Below, piece by piece: positions 22,407 to 33,181 of a stretch of DNA of 64,000 nt (position 1 is its first letter; each line of letters opens with the position of its first letter). The translations under genes and the position numbers were made by a program. This DNA comes from Scenedesmus sp. ARA3 (taxonomy: Eukaryota; Chlorophyta; Chlorophyceae; Sphaeropleales; Scenedesmaceae): assembly GCA_004335835.1 (NCBI GenBank), contig RWJK01001982.1:40782-104781 (forward strand), read 5' to 3'. The notes beneath the pieces were generated by a model. That model searched no databases, was not told the origin of the DNA, and worked only from the letters and a program-made list of their open reading frames with translations.

Positions 22407-23437
22407 CCTGTCTCAAGGCAATCCACAAGGCGCATCAACATGGTGGCAGTTCATCACAATCTGGCGAAGATGAGTGGCAATGGTTGGAAGTGGGTGTGAT
22501 GTCAGCGTGCGAGAGTCACTGGCCTCGTGCTGTGACTGTTGGTTGGCAGAGGTGGCTGCCCTGTGAGCCTCTTATAGCTGGGAAGTGCGTGTGTTGTTAT
22601 GGCGTGTTACATTACTGAGCACAACGTCAAAGCCTGCATGTGTTGCAGTGTCGTCATGAGGCCCACCCACGAGGAATAACACCAAACAAAGGTGGCCTTG
22701 AGTAAAACGCGGCGGACTTCTGCTGCTCTGATCGAGTTGGAAGCTGGTTCAGGCTCAGTGAGCCTTGTCATGGATTTGGAATTCGTGTGGTGTTCAACAC
22801 AGTGCAGTGCAGCAGCACCAGGCTGGCGTGTTGCTTGAACACTTAATTTTGCCGTGACATCACACATACGTATGGGTGTACGTATGCATGAAGTGTCATC
22901 ATGATGGTGCTGGTGTACACCAACACCATCAACATGTTGCTGCGGCTGATGGTACAGTTGAGTTGCTGATCATGCAGTTGAGTTGCTGGCTGGTAAGGTG
23001 ATGGCGTTGATGGCACTTGCATTTGGTGGATGTAGTGGTTGCCCAATGAACCTGTCATTGGCTTTCCAAGTGGGCATCTGTTGTGTAACATCCATCCATT
23101 ACATGATGGTGATGATTGTGCATAAACATTCAAACAGCCGCTGAAAGCAGATAGCCCAGGTCTGTGGTTAGTGCGGAGACAGTAGCCCCCCAAACACTTC
23201 ACACCCAGGGTGTTGCGTACATGCAGCCAGTACAGGCATCCAGCAGATACCTTCAAGGCAGCAGATGGTGCAATCTGTGCCTCTGTGGTGCCGAAATGCT
23301 TCAAACTTGCACTCACTCAAAGCTGCCTGCACTCCATTGCAGGATGCCATGCACTGCTGCAAAGAGCAAACACTTCCCGCCTGGTTTTTTTTACCGCCCT
23401 CTGCAACAAACAATCTGCCTGCCAGGCTTGCCAACTG
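22407..23437. other. Intergenic with one dispersed hairpin repeat
   Basis: No gene is supported. A 37-bp palindromic block at 23040-23076 (GCCCAATGAACCTGTCATTG and onward) belongs to a family also found at 42124-42160 and 59948-59982. Confidence 0.45.
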
Positions 23438-25191
23438 CTACGCCTCCAGCCGCACTGTGACCACACACTCCACCTCCGGCAGCTGCTTGCCTCCGCTGTA
23501 GTCCAGGCCATAAGGGTACAGCGCCTCTGCGTTATAACACTCCCTCAGCAGCACCGCCAGGTCAGCACTGACCTCTGCAGGACCCCACCTGCAAACCCTG
23601 CTGCTGCTGCTGCTTCCTATAGCAGTACTGCTGCTTTGCAGCTCAGCTGCCGTTAGCTGCTGCTGCTGCTGCTGCAAGCTGGCAGTAGCGTCGTGCTGCA
23701 GCAGCTGGCCATCGCTGCCCACCAGATCACCCACCCAGCTCTTGAACAGGCCTGCAAGCATGCAGCATGGCAACGCGCAACAGGATCAACCAAAATCATG
23801 CAAAGCAATATTGTATGAGCTAGCAGCTTAACACTGTCAGTGCGTGACTGCTTTGTGCTCGCTTGCATGTAATCCAGCAAGCTGCACAGCTGCAGGCAGT
23901 ATGGCAGCTGGCTTTGTTGCCCCTGATCCTGCTTTTGCAAGCAACATTTGCACACTGCGCCAGCCAGCGCCGCCCTCACCTGCCAAGCTGTGCCCTGCAG
24001 GGCAGCTCCTCTTGACGGAAACCCTAAATGACCAGATTTTGATATTAAGCATTCCCACCCTTTCAACACGCGCCCCCAGCCTCACCTGCCAAGGAGTGCC
24101 CTGCAGGGCAGCTCCTGTTGGCCTCCAGGTTGCATGCAGGGATGTGGCTCGCCAGCACCACACACTTGCCAGGGCTGCCGGCAGCAGCAATGTCAGCAAA
24201 CAGCACTGCACCCTGCTCAGGGGTCAGGTAGTACAGCAGTCCTTCTAGCACCCACACAGTAGGCAGGGTTTGGTTGAAGCCTGCTGCAGCCAGGTCAGCT
24301 AGCCAGCTGCTGCTGGTCGCATCGGCTGCAAGCGCTGTGTAGCTGCTGCATTTCAGAGGGAAGCGCACCTCCTGCTGCTGCTGCTGCTGGGCGCCTGCTT
24401 CTGCTAGCAGCTTGTGTTTCAAACTGATCACTGGCTGCTGGTCCACGTCAAACCATGTCACACCTGAAGGGAGAGCTAGCCGCCAGGGCCGGGTGTCAAC
24501 GCCGCAGCCAACACTGACCACTTGCAGGCACACGTCTCCCTTCTGCTGCTGCTGCTGCTGCTGATGGTGGTGGTGGTTTTCTTTACTAGGACTGCTGCAC
24601 CTGGCTGTGGGGTGATGCGCTGCTTCAGGCTGAGCAGCAGCAGCTGCACTGTGTGCTACAAGCTGCTGTAGCTCTTGAATGACCATGTCATCTATTATCC
24701 TTGCGCGTGCTGCAAACAGCAGGTGGTGGGGAGCAGCAGGGTCGCAGCCGCTGCGCTGCACAGCCTCCTCCCTGCATGGGCCAGCAGCACATGCTACATG
24801 TGAACGCTGCGCTTGCCTTCCTGCCAACTATGACATGAGCTGAGCACTCATAACCTAGCAAATTTTGTTGTGTAGAGAGCCACGCTTCGAGGTTGTCGCA
24901 CCTGTGATGACTCCAGCATGATGAATAATGTGACAGATGCTGCTGTATGCAAACAGCTGCCTGCCACAAACTACACAGCCATGTACAGCACTGTCACAAG
25001 CTGCCCGTACACTGTGCTGCAGCCGTCACTCACCATCTCTTCTTGATCACATCTATGTATTGCGGGCCAGCAAGCTGCACAGAGAGCTCGTCTCGCACAA
25101 TGGGGGCAGGATTGTACAGCAGCTCTACTGCTCTGAATGCTGCCACCCCACGGCAGGTGCGGTTCACCCTGTCTTCAAGGTCCTCCTGCAT
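23438..25191 (-). CDS. Leucine-carboxyl-methyltransferase-family SAM methyltransferase
   Basis: Three exons with matching phases: 25191-25034, 24750-24086 and 23751-23438, 378 aa, ATG 25191. Exon 1 has TCRGVAAFRAVELLYNPAPI and RDELSVQLAGPQYID. Exon 2 has ARARIIDDMV, the SAM-binding VVSVGCGVDTRPWRL, WFDVDQQPVISLKHKLL, and VWVLEGLLYYLTPEQGAVLF. This set (GxGxDTR, FDVD, EGLLYYL) defines the LCM/PPM family of class I methyltransferases. Members related to bacterial TIGR00027 proteins act on small molecules, whereas LCMT1 methylates PP2A; the short form here fits the former better. A second copy of the exon-2 end (RSCPAGHSLA plus donor) lies 106 bp downstream at 23975-24016. His, Gln and Ala runs interrupt the domain at 24540-24660. 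Confidence 0.85.
23975..24125 (-). repeat. Duplicated exon 3' edge in the methyltransferase gene
   Basis: The plus-strand block CTCACCTGCCAAG, GTGCCCTGCAGGGCAGCTCCT occurs at 24081 and 23975 (106 bp apart). It includes the exon end and 5' splice site; the second copy lies in the intron. Confidence 0.8.
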
Positions 25192-25490
25192 AATTTGCGC
25201 TCGTTTATATGTAATGTAGCGATCTGACCTGCAGCTGTTCTTTCGACGTGGCACGATCCTTGTCCAGAAAGTGAGGCCAGAGGGTTACGATTACAGAAGG
25301 CACAAACGCCAGGTTGTTACACGCTGTAATGATAAACGTCATCGACGACAATAAAACGACTGAAGTATGCCCCACACGAAGCCACAGCCGTGTCACAAGG
25401 CGTTCCAATGGTGGGGTTTGGGGCTTGGCCTGCTTCACTCAGACCCAGCCTGCTCTGTGCTGTGCTGTATACCACACTCTGCCAACGGCT

Positions 25491-25600
25491 TCACGACTTC
25501 TCCAGCTGTGCGTTGAGCCCCGGCATGCCGGCCACCAGCTTTCCCCACTGCTCCCCGGTCATGCTCAGGCCCTTGCTGCCTGGCAGCAGCTCGCCATTCT

Positions 25601-25639
<39 letters not shown>

Positions 25640-28600
25640 GTCAGACAGCCGCTTGGATTACATGCGTCATCATTACGTTACCTTTTAAGCCATAGCAACG
25701 TCGCCATCGGCCCCGCGCCCCATAGGAGCGGCTTGAAAAATGAATCACATGCAGAGTGAACATCGACATGGCAATGCCGGTGCTACCTGGCAATACACTC
25801 CTGCAGCTGTCACGTACCAGTGTTGCCCTGCTGCTTATGATTGCAGCAAAATGACTCTGGCGCCCTTGCCGCTTCAGCCAGTATGGCAGCAACCCCATAG
25901 CCAGGGAAGCTGCTGCTGGTTCAGCACTTTAATGGCATAGCCAACTTCAAGGTGCGACTTTGCATGTCACTCCGAAGTGCAACCCTGTCGGCATGATGAT
26001 GTGAAAAGGCAGTTGTAGGCATGGCAGATGTACAAATGCGCACCTTCACGCAATGCTGGCGTGCTCACCTTGTCATAAAACTCGCGCACATTGACGTAGC
26101 AGGTGCCCTTGAACGCACTGATGGCCAACTTCAAGGTGCGACTTTGCATGTCAGTCCAAAATGCAACCCTGTCGACATAATGATGTGCTCACCTTTTCAT
26201 AGAACTCGCGCACGTTGACGTAGTAGGTGCCCTTGAACTCACTGATGGCCACCTGGCGCCTACAGCACAGAGCAACGCAGCAGCGGCAGCGGCAGCAGCA
26301 GACAGAGAAGCTTATGGCAGAAGCTTGGTGTGTAGCTGCTGCAGCTATTAAGCAAAGCACTGCAGCTATTAAGCAAAGCAAGGCAGCAGGCACCAACACC
26401 TCTCCTTGTGTCAGGCAGCACCATGAACAGCTGGTCACGAACAGTCATGGAAACCAGCAGCTCACTTGCTGCCCAGGCCCAGCTTGCAGCGCACGCTTCA
26501 TCAATGTGCATCACCCTGAAGATTCATCTTTATATCGCATGGCCATGCTGCTGGACTACTGTGCCTGCATGATCAGCCCACTTGGAGCGCCAGGAGCCTT
26601 CGGGCAGGGGGGCTTCTGGAGCAGCATTGCTTGCAGGTGAACGGTTGTGCATTCACCATGCCTAAACTGTCAACTTCATCTTCCTTGTCAATACATATCC
26701 AACAAAATTTACGGCTCACTTGCTGCCCAGATCCAGCTTGTAGCGCGTGTCGCGGCCGCCGTGGGCGCTGCTGATGGCCTCCGCCGCGTCGCAGACCTTG
26801 CGCCACTCCTCGGGCTTGAGCGCGATTCCCTTCTTGCCCGGCAGCTGCTGGCCGTCCTTCTGCAGGGCATAGCGGTAAGATCAAATCACAGAATATTCTG
26901 GCCTTCAAAAAGTGCACATGATGCCTCATATAGCAATACCTGTCTTGCCCGGTAGCTGCTGGCCGTCCTTCTGAAGGGCAATCAATCGATCAATCAACTA
27001 CACGTGTTTCAAGCAAGAGCAACCAAGAGCAACCACGGAAAGCCGCTTGGCAGTCCCAAACCACCAGAGGTTGAATCAGATTCTGCAGGGCACAGCGGTA
27101 AGATCAAATCACAGCATACTTTGGCCTGGACAAAGTGCACATAATGCCTCATATGGTAATATATTTGTTGCCCAGCAGCTGCTGGCCGTCCTTCTGCAGG
27201 GCAATCAATCAATCAACTACACAAATTTTCGGCAAGAGCAACCAAGAGCAACCAAGGGAAGCCGCTTGGCAGTCCCAAACCACCAGAGGTTGAATCAAAT
27301 TCTGCAGGGCACAGCGGTAAGATCAAATCACAGCATACTCTGACCTGGACAAAGTGCACATGATGCCTCATAGAAAAGAATGTCGTCGCACCTATCAGCA
27401 TCACCATGCATAGGAGGCGTCTCAGTGGCGGCTGACGACATGCACAGTAGCAGCAGCCACAGCAGCGCACCTCATACATCTCCCGAAGGTCCATAAAGAG
27501 CCGCCCCTGGAACACGCTGACTGCAGCACGCTTGCGGCCACCTAGCGGCACCTCTTCAGCCCCACTGCTGCCAGCAGCAGCAGCAGCAGGTGCGGCAGCA
27601 GCAGCACTACCAACAGCAGCCGGCTTGCGCGCTGCTGGTGGTGCGGCAGCAGCAGCTGCTGCTGCTGCTGGGCCCAGCTGCTGGTTGAGCTGCGGCACTG
27701 CTGCTATGAGTGCATCTAATGCATCAGGGGTGAGGTTGATGCCCTTCATGCCTGGCTTCATGTCGCCCCCATCGCTGTAGTACTCGCGGATGCCTGCCAC
27801 CAGCTTGCGCCTGCAAGCATACAGTGTACAAAACCCTCAACCCTGAGCCTTGTACCTTGGGCATGGAGCAGCGCTGTGGTACTTACGGGCGCCTGCGACA
27901 AGCTTGCTCCTGCACACACAATCAGTTTCGAGCGCCAACAACCAGCTGATCAGCAATCGGCCCTTTGCAAGCTGGTGCATGAGCTCCATCGCTGTAGTAC
28001 TCGCGGATGCCCGCGACCAGCTTGCGCCTGCGTGTGTACAGACATATAACCGCAAAGCCTGAACCTGAAACTTAGGATGGGGGAACAGAGCAGTGCTGCA
28101 GTACTCGCGGATCCCCTGCAACCAGCTTGCGCCTGCGCACATCATTAGCCCAATGCAGCGGTCATCACGAATCTTCAAGGATAATCAAGATAATCATGAT
28201 CTTCATTGCTGCCGTGCGCCTGGATGCGCACGGCCAGCATGTGCTGCCGCCTGCTTACATGATGCTGCAGGCTGTTATGTATGGATGCAAACAACACAGA
28301 CTTCCAGCACAGCAACACAGGCTGTTACTATCACTTTGTAACAGTCGCTCACTGGAAGGTGCTAGTAGTAGCCCGCAGGTCGTTGGGCAGCTCTGCATAG
28401 AACTGGTCGTTGCCTGCTTCAACCGCCGCCTGCAGCTGCGGCAGCACGGCCTGCACCGCAGCCCAATCTGCAGCGTTTAGCGCCACTCCTTTCTTGGTAG
28501 GTGCCAGCTTGCCACTGTCCTTAGCCTGCAGACAAAAAGTACACGCATGCGGGTTGTAAGAGCAGAGGCAACATGCGCTCTACGCCGGTGAGGGCCACTC

Positions 28601-30218
28601 CTGTCTTGGTAGGTGCCGGCTTGCCACTGTCCTTGGCTTGCAGGTCAACAGCACACGACATGAGCATTGGAAGAGCAGAGGCATCATGCGCTCCATGCTG
28701 TTGAGGGCCAGCCCTTTGTTGGTGGGTGTCAGCTTGCCACTGTCCTTGGCCTGCAGGCAAACAGCACACGCATGCGCTATGTGACAGCAAAGGCATCATG
28801 CAGGCAGCACTTTCTGCGCAACAGCTCAGTCTGGGCTGCTGAGAGCCAGCCCCGTGTTGGTGGGTGCCAGCCAGCCACTGTCCTTGACCTGAAGACAAAC
28901 AGCATACAGACATGCGCCTGGTAAGAGCAGAGGCACCATGCAGGCACCAATGACCGCACCGCAGCCCAATCCGCACTGTTGAGGGCCACTCCTTTCTTAG
29001 TAGGTGCCAGCTTGCTCTTGTCCTTGGCCTGCAGGCCTGCATTGCCTGCAGGCAATGCTAAACGTGCAAACGAAGGCGCACACAGCACATGCTGCAATGC
29101 AGCAGCCGCAAAACAAGGATCGCTGGCGCGGCACGCTGCCCTCAGAAAACTGCACAAAAGGCGCACGGCGCGCCGAGTGTTGTAAAAGACAGGCGCACCA
29201 TGCAGTCATTGAATGACGCAATATTTAAATGTGTCAAAAATGCAACTGTATGGATGCAGGATGGCCCCACCCACACCTGGTAGTACTGCCGCAGGTCGAC
29301 CTTCGTCTGGCCCTTGAATGTGTTCACAGACGCAAACAGAAGGCTGCGCTCACACAGCTGAATGCCAGGCAGATCGCCTGCTGCTGCTGCTGCTGCTGCT
29401 GGGCGTGGCTCCTTGGCTGGCTGTGCTGCTGCTGCAGTGCCGGCTGCATCAGCGGTGCGCTTGCGCTTGGCACCCGGGGCCGGCTCCTGCGCTACATCGG
29501 CGGCGTCCTCTGCTGCTGGCGCTGCTGCTGCTGGGTCAGACTGGCTGTATGTTTCTGTCAGGTAGGTGTCGATCTCCTCCTGCAGGGCAGAAGGATAGCA
29601 TCACACGGAGCATCTGCAGCCTACACAGGTATTTGCTGATGGCTGTAGCATGCAGAATAAAAGGCTATCTGACAGCTGTGAGGCAAACGTGTCACCTGCA
29701 CTCAAATGCAGGCCAACTTGCTAAATGCAATGCTGGGAGGCAGTGTGTGTCTTAAGCACGTGCATCATTGTTTTCTCCAGTGTGTATGCTTGCATGCAGC
29801 TGATCGCGCCCGCATTTTGCCGCACGACAGCATTTGGCAAGGCACAGCACAGCACAGCATAGCGGCATGCGGTTGCCCCCATTGGCCAGCCTTGTTTGCA
29901 GGAACACCACTGCAACGACATCAGCTGTCATCCCACCTTGATGACCTTTTTGTGTGCCTCCACAGAGCCAATCTGTTGTGCAAGCTCCTCCCTGATTTGC
30001 CGCTCTGTGGTGGTGTTCAAGTCCACGCCCTTGCGCAGCAGGACCCTAACTGCTGTCCTAACCTGCTCTGCTGTGGCACTCATAGCCCTAGCAATGACGG
30101 ACTGGCGTAACGAGGCAGCAACAGCAGGGCAAGCCTGACAGACCCTTCCCTGGACAAGACGTACAGCACCCTGCCTACCTACAATAGCTACAGTGCCCAG
30201 CATCCGGCAGGCCAACAT
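25491..30218 (-). CDS. DEK_C plus four PC4/p15 domains, transcriptional coactivator (KELP-like)
   Basis: Seven exons with fully matching phases: 30218-29937, 29579-29277, 28525-28353, 27810-27471, 26859-26720, 26259-26193 and 25598-25491; 470 aa. Residues 46-94 form a DEK C-terminal-type domain (VRTAVRVLLRKGVDL, REELAQQIGSVEAHKKVIK). Four PC4 units follow: NTFKGQTKVDLRQYYQ with KLAPTKKGVALNAADW; RKLVAGIREYYSDGG with KPGMKGINLT; VSVFQGRLFMDLREMYE with LPGKKGIALKPEEW; ISEFKGTYYVNVREFYEK with LPGSKGLSMTGEQW. PC4 binds single-stranded DNA and assists RNA polymerase II; DEK_C+PC4 is the plant KELP architecture, normally with one PC4. Residues 1-45 could be a targeting sequence, or translation may start at the internal MSATAEQV. 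Every intron after exon 2 contains extra decayed copies of a neighbouring exon edge. It is divergent from the PWWP-ARID gene. Confidence 0.88.
26067..26136 (-). other. Extra copy of PC4 exon 6, possible alternative exon
   Basis: The block encodes AISAFKGTCYVNVREFYDK, nearly identical to the active exon 6, and ends in an intact AAG|GTGAGC donor. It is followed (gene direction) by the same downstream intron sequence. Its acceptor is weak (TTGAAG). If used it would keep frame, either as an extra 20-aa insertion or in place of part of exon 6. Confidence 0.5.
26587..26640 (+). repeat. Dispersed GC-rich hairpin repeat, family 2, copy A
   Basis: CAGGAGCCTTCGGGCAGGGG then GGCTTCTGGAGCAGCATTGC forms a stem (CCAGGAGCC with GGCTTCTGG). 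Related copies are at 61369-61415 and 62945-63000. It lies in an intron of the four-PC4 gene. Confidence 0.7.
26940..27350 (-). repeat. Exon-5 edge copies and intron duplication in the PC4 gene
   Basis: The exon-5 start CTGCAG|AAGGACGGCCAGCAGCTG is present at 26859 and again near 26973 (acceptor weakened to CTTCAG) and 27203. A longer segment (AAGCCGCTTGGCAGTCCCAA through CACAGCGGTAAGATCAAATC) is also duplicated at 27039 and 27261, about 222 bp apart. Confidence 0.75.
27771..28140 (-). repeat. Array of exon-4 start copies (4 units)
   Basis: The acceptor and exon start GCAG|GCGCAAGCTGGT, with GCATCCGCGAGTACTACAGC, occur at about 27810, 27915, 28033 and 28136 (minus strand), 100-120 bp apart. 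Only the 27810 copy continues into the full exon; others are truncated by divergence. Confidence 0.8.
28525..29035 (-). repeat. Array of exon-3 start copies (5 units)
   Basis: Five copies of the block encoding AKDSGKLAPTKKGVAL occur at minus-strand starts of about 29030, 28889, 28750, 28638 and 28525. The last is intact and in frame through exon 3. Others have substitutions (for example KDSGWLAPTNTGLAL) and lose the frame within 20-30 codons; several keep a usable TGCAG acceptor. Confidence 0.85.
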
Positions 30219-30638
30219 GATCTTCTACAGCAGCAACATGGACAGCTGAGCGGGCAAATGATCAAGAATCAAGGCGGGGGTGTGGCTGTTTTGAAAAGCC
30301 CTGTTACTTTGCGACGAAGGCTGGTGATCTGCGCTGCAAATGGCGAGTTCACGGGCTCGCTGATTCGTGATGCACTGCTTTGAGAATCTGCTCACGCAGC
30401 GTATGTTTCCAACGGGGGTGATCAGGCACAGTCACTTGATGCATGACCAGGCAAAGCATGGCGGATAGCAGATTGATAGCGTCATAGAGTTTGTATGTCA
30501 GCTATGATTACATGTTTTTTGTTGTGCTGTTGAGTTGCAGTCGACTAGCTTCTATCCGTTGCCTGTCACTGCAGTAGCAGCAGCAGCAGCAGGCAGCAGC
30601 AGCAGGCACCAGTGCTGCAGCACCCTGGAGCAGCAGCT
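30219..30638. promoter_or_regulatory. Shared divergent upstream region
   Basis: This 420-bp gap lies between the start codons of the four-PC4 gene (-) and the PWWP-ARID gene (+). It lacks open frames and must hold both 5' UTRs and promoters. No specific factor site is claimed. Confidence 0.55.
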
Positions 30639-33145
30639 ATGCCTTCATACAAAGCTGGAGATCTAGTATGGGTGCACATTGGAGGTGAGTGCATGCAACT
30701 GCGCACGGCCACTGCTGCAACCCTACTCATGCTGCTGCAGCTGTCAACTCAGGCAGCTCCACTGCAGTGCTAGTACAGCCATCCTGTGCCATGCTGCGCA
30801 TCTGGCTGCCAGAGTATACACGCACGGCTACTTACATTCATGTGGCTTGCTTCATGTGGCTTGCTTCAATCTGCTGCAAATCTAAGTGCAAGGCAGCTGG
30901 GGCTGTGCTTCTCGCAGCCTCCTAAATCACCAGTAGTACAATATGCAGCAGCTTGAGCACACCGGCGCAATTCCTTTTCGTCTTTGCAGGCGCAAGGCTT
31001 CCTGCAAACTCTGCTGCAAAACTCGTCTGCAAACATTTCTGCAAACTTTCCTGCAAACTTTTGCTGCAGGCGGCTACGGCTGGTGGCCCTGCCAGGTCAT
31101 GGAGCCCCGCCACGTGGCAGAAGACAGGCGGGGTGACGTGCTGCGCTTGCAAAGGCCTGGATGGGTGCTGGTGCACTGCCATGGTGACAGGACTTTCAAC
31201 TGGTTCGACCCGCTGCGCGATGTGGAGCCGATTGTTAGCAGCTATGAGCAGCGCAGCGGACAGAAGCACAAGTCGCCTGGTGTCAAGGTGCGGTGTTGGT
31301 CATATGAGGAGTTTTGTTCCTCTATGATTGTGGGGCTATAGCTGTGGTGATCCTGGGGATAAGTGCATTGCAGTGTGCTGCCAATAGGAAGCTAACATTA
31401 GGTAAGTTGTCTTGGTGTCCCTGCAGGCAGGCTACAGATAGTGGTCACATGTGAAGCTGTTTTTGGGTGAGGCAATGCTGATGACATGTCAGCTTCAGCT
31501 CTCTGCTGGCAAACACACACAGTTACCTGCTGAGCATCACGTAACATGTCACTGTGTTACACTTCAATTCAAATCTGCAGAAGTTCTTCAAGCTGGCACT
31601 GGAGGAGGTGCAGGAGCTGCTGGCAGCGCGGTCAAACAAGCCAAGTGTTACACAGCACTTCCCCGTTGACTTTACGCGCCCTGAAACCTACGAGCACTTG
31701 CTGCGTGAGGGAGGCAGTGAGGAGCCAGATGAGTTGCAGGATGCAGCAGCAGCAGCAGCGATGCAGTACCCAGAGGAGGCTACAGCCGCAGATGCGCAGC
31801 AGGCAGGGACTGGCATGGCGCTGTTGGCGTGGCTGCAGCAGACAGCAGCGATGCCAGGTGCTGCATGCGAGGTGCGTAGGGTGAGGGATACGGCTTGGTA
31901 CAGGGACGGTCGAGTCACTTTGCTGTCAACGTGTGCTGCGGCATTGCAAGAACAGTGAGCAGCGCTTGATTACCGGTCCGGTGCGCTGTGCGCCAGTGTT
32001 GGCAGGTGGCGGCGGTGTCAGGGCGTGCTCTAAATAGACAGCCCAAGTCTGCAGGAAGCATGCAGCACTGGCACAATGCACACTGGCTTTGAGTTGTTTT
32101 GCCTCCTCTGGCACCAGTGGGCACTTGCACAAAACACACAGCACGGCTGCAGTTGTGCGCTTTTGCATGCGGAGCTTGCTTGGTATGCGCAGGCATGTCA
32201 GATGGCTTGGTAAGTTGTGTGGTTCCTGCCCTTGTCACCAATCTAGCGTCTGCCGCCACAGTCTGTTTGAAATGTCACGCTGCTGCGCGCTGCTGCTTGC
32301 AGGTGCTGCAGGAGGAGCCACCATGGCATGGATATATAATTTCAAAAGACTGTTTTGCCTCTTGTTCCCTTCATCCACCTACTGTCTGCCGCCACATTCT
32401 GTTTGTAATGGCGCGCTGCTGCTTGCAGGTGCTGCAGGAGGAGCCACCATGGCATGGATATTTCATTTGAAAAGATTGTTTTGCCTCTTGTTCCCTTCAT
32501 CCACCTACTGTCTGCCGCCACATTATGTTTGTATCATTGCGCTGATGCTTGCAGGAGCTGCAGGAGGAGCCGCCATCAGCAGCAGCGGCAGCAGCGATGC
32601 GGCTGCTGTGGTCGTACATACACAATGCAGCAGTGCAGCAGCATGGCGCAGGAGCCTGGGCAGCTGTCAAGCCTGCTGCTGCTGCCAGCGGGGCTGCTAA
32701 GCCACGCAAGAAGTCAGGCAAAGCAGCTGCTGCTGCTGCAGCAGCAGTCAAGCCACAGAAGCAGGCAGCAGGTGCCAAGCGCAAGGCGTCAGCAACTGCA
32801 AGTGAAGCAGCAGCAGCAGCAGGCAAGAAGGCTAAAGGCAACAGCAGCGCTGCAGCAGCAAGCGGCAAGCAGCAGAACGCCCCGTGCAAGCAGGTAGTGG
32901 ATGATGCGGAAGGCGAAGCAGCAGCTGCACTGCAGCATATGGCAGCAGAAGGCAGCAAGCCCAGCAAGAAGCGCAAGCAGAGTGCCAAAAGCGCAGCCGC
33001 AGCAGCAGCAGCAGCAGCAGATGGCAGGGCGGACTCTGGTCTTGTGGGGTCAGGGGCCCCTGTGTCTTCTGATGATCCTCAGCTGCAGGATGAGCATCTG
33101 ATGAAGTACGGAGGGCCTGTGGCAGGTGAGAGCCGCAGCAGCAGC

Positions 33146-33181
<36 letters not shown>

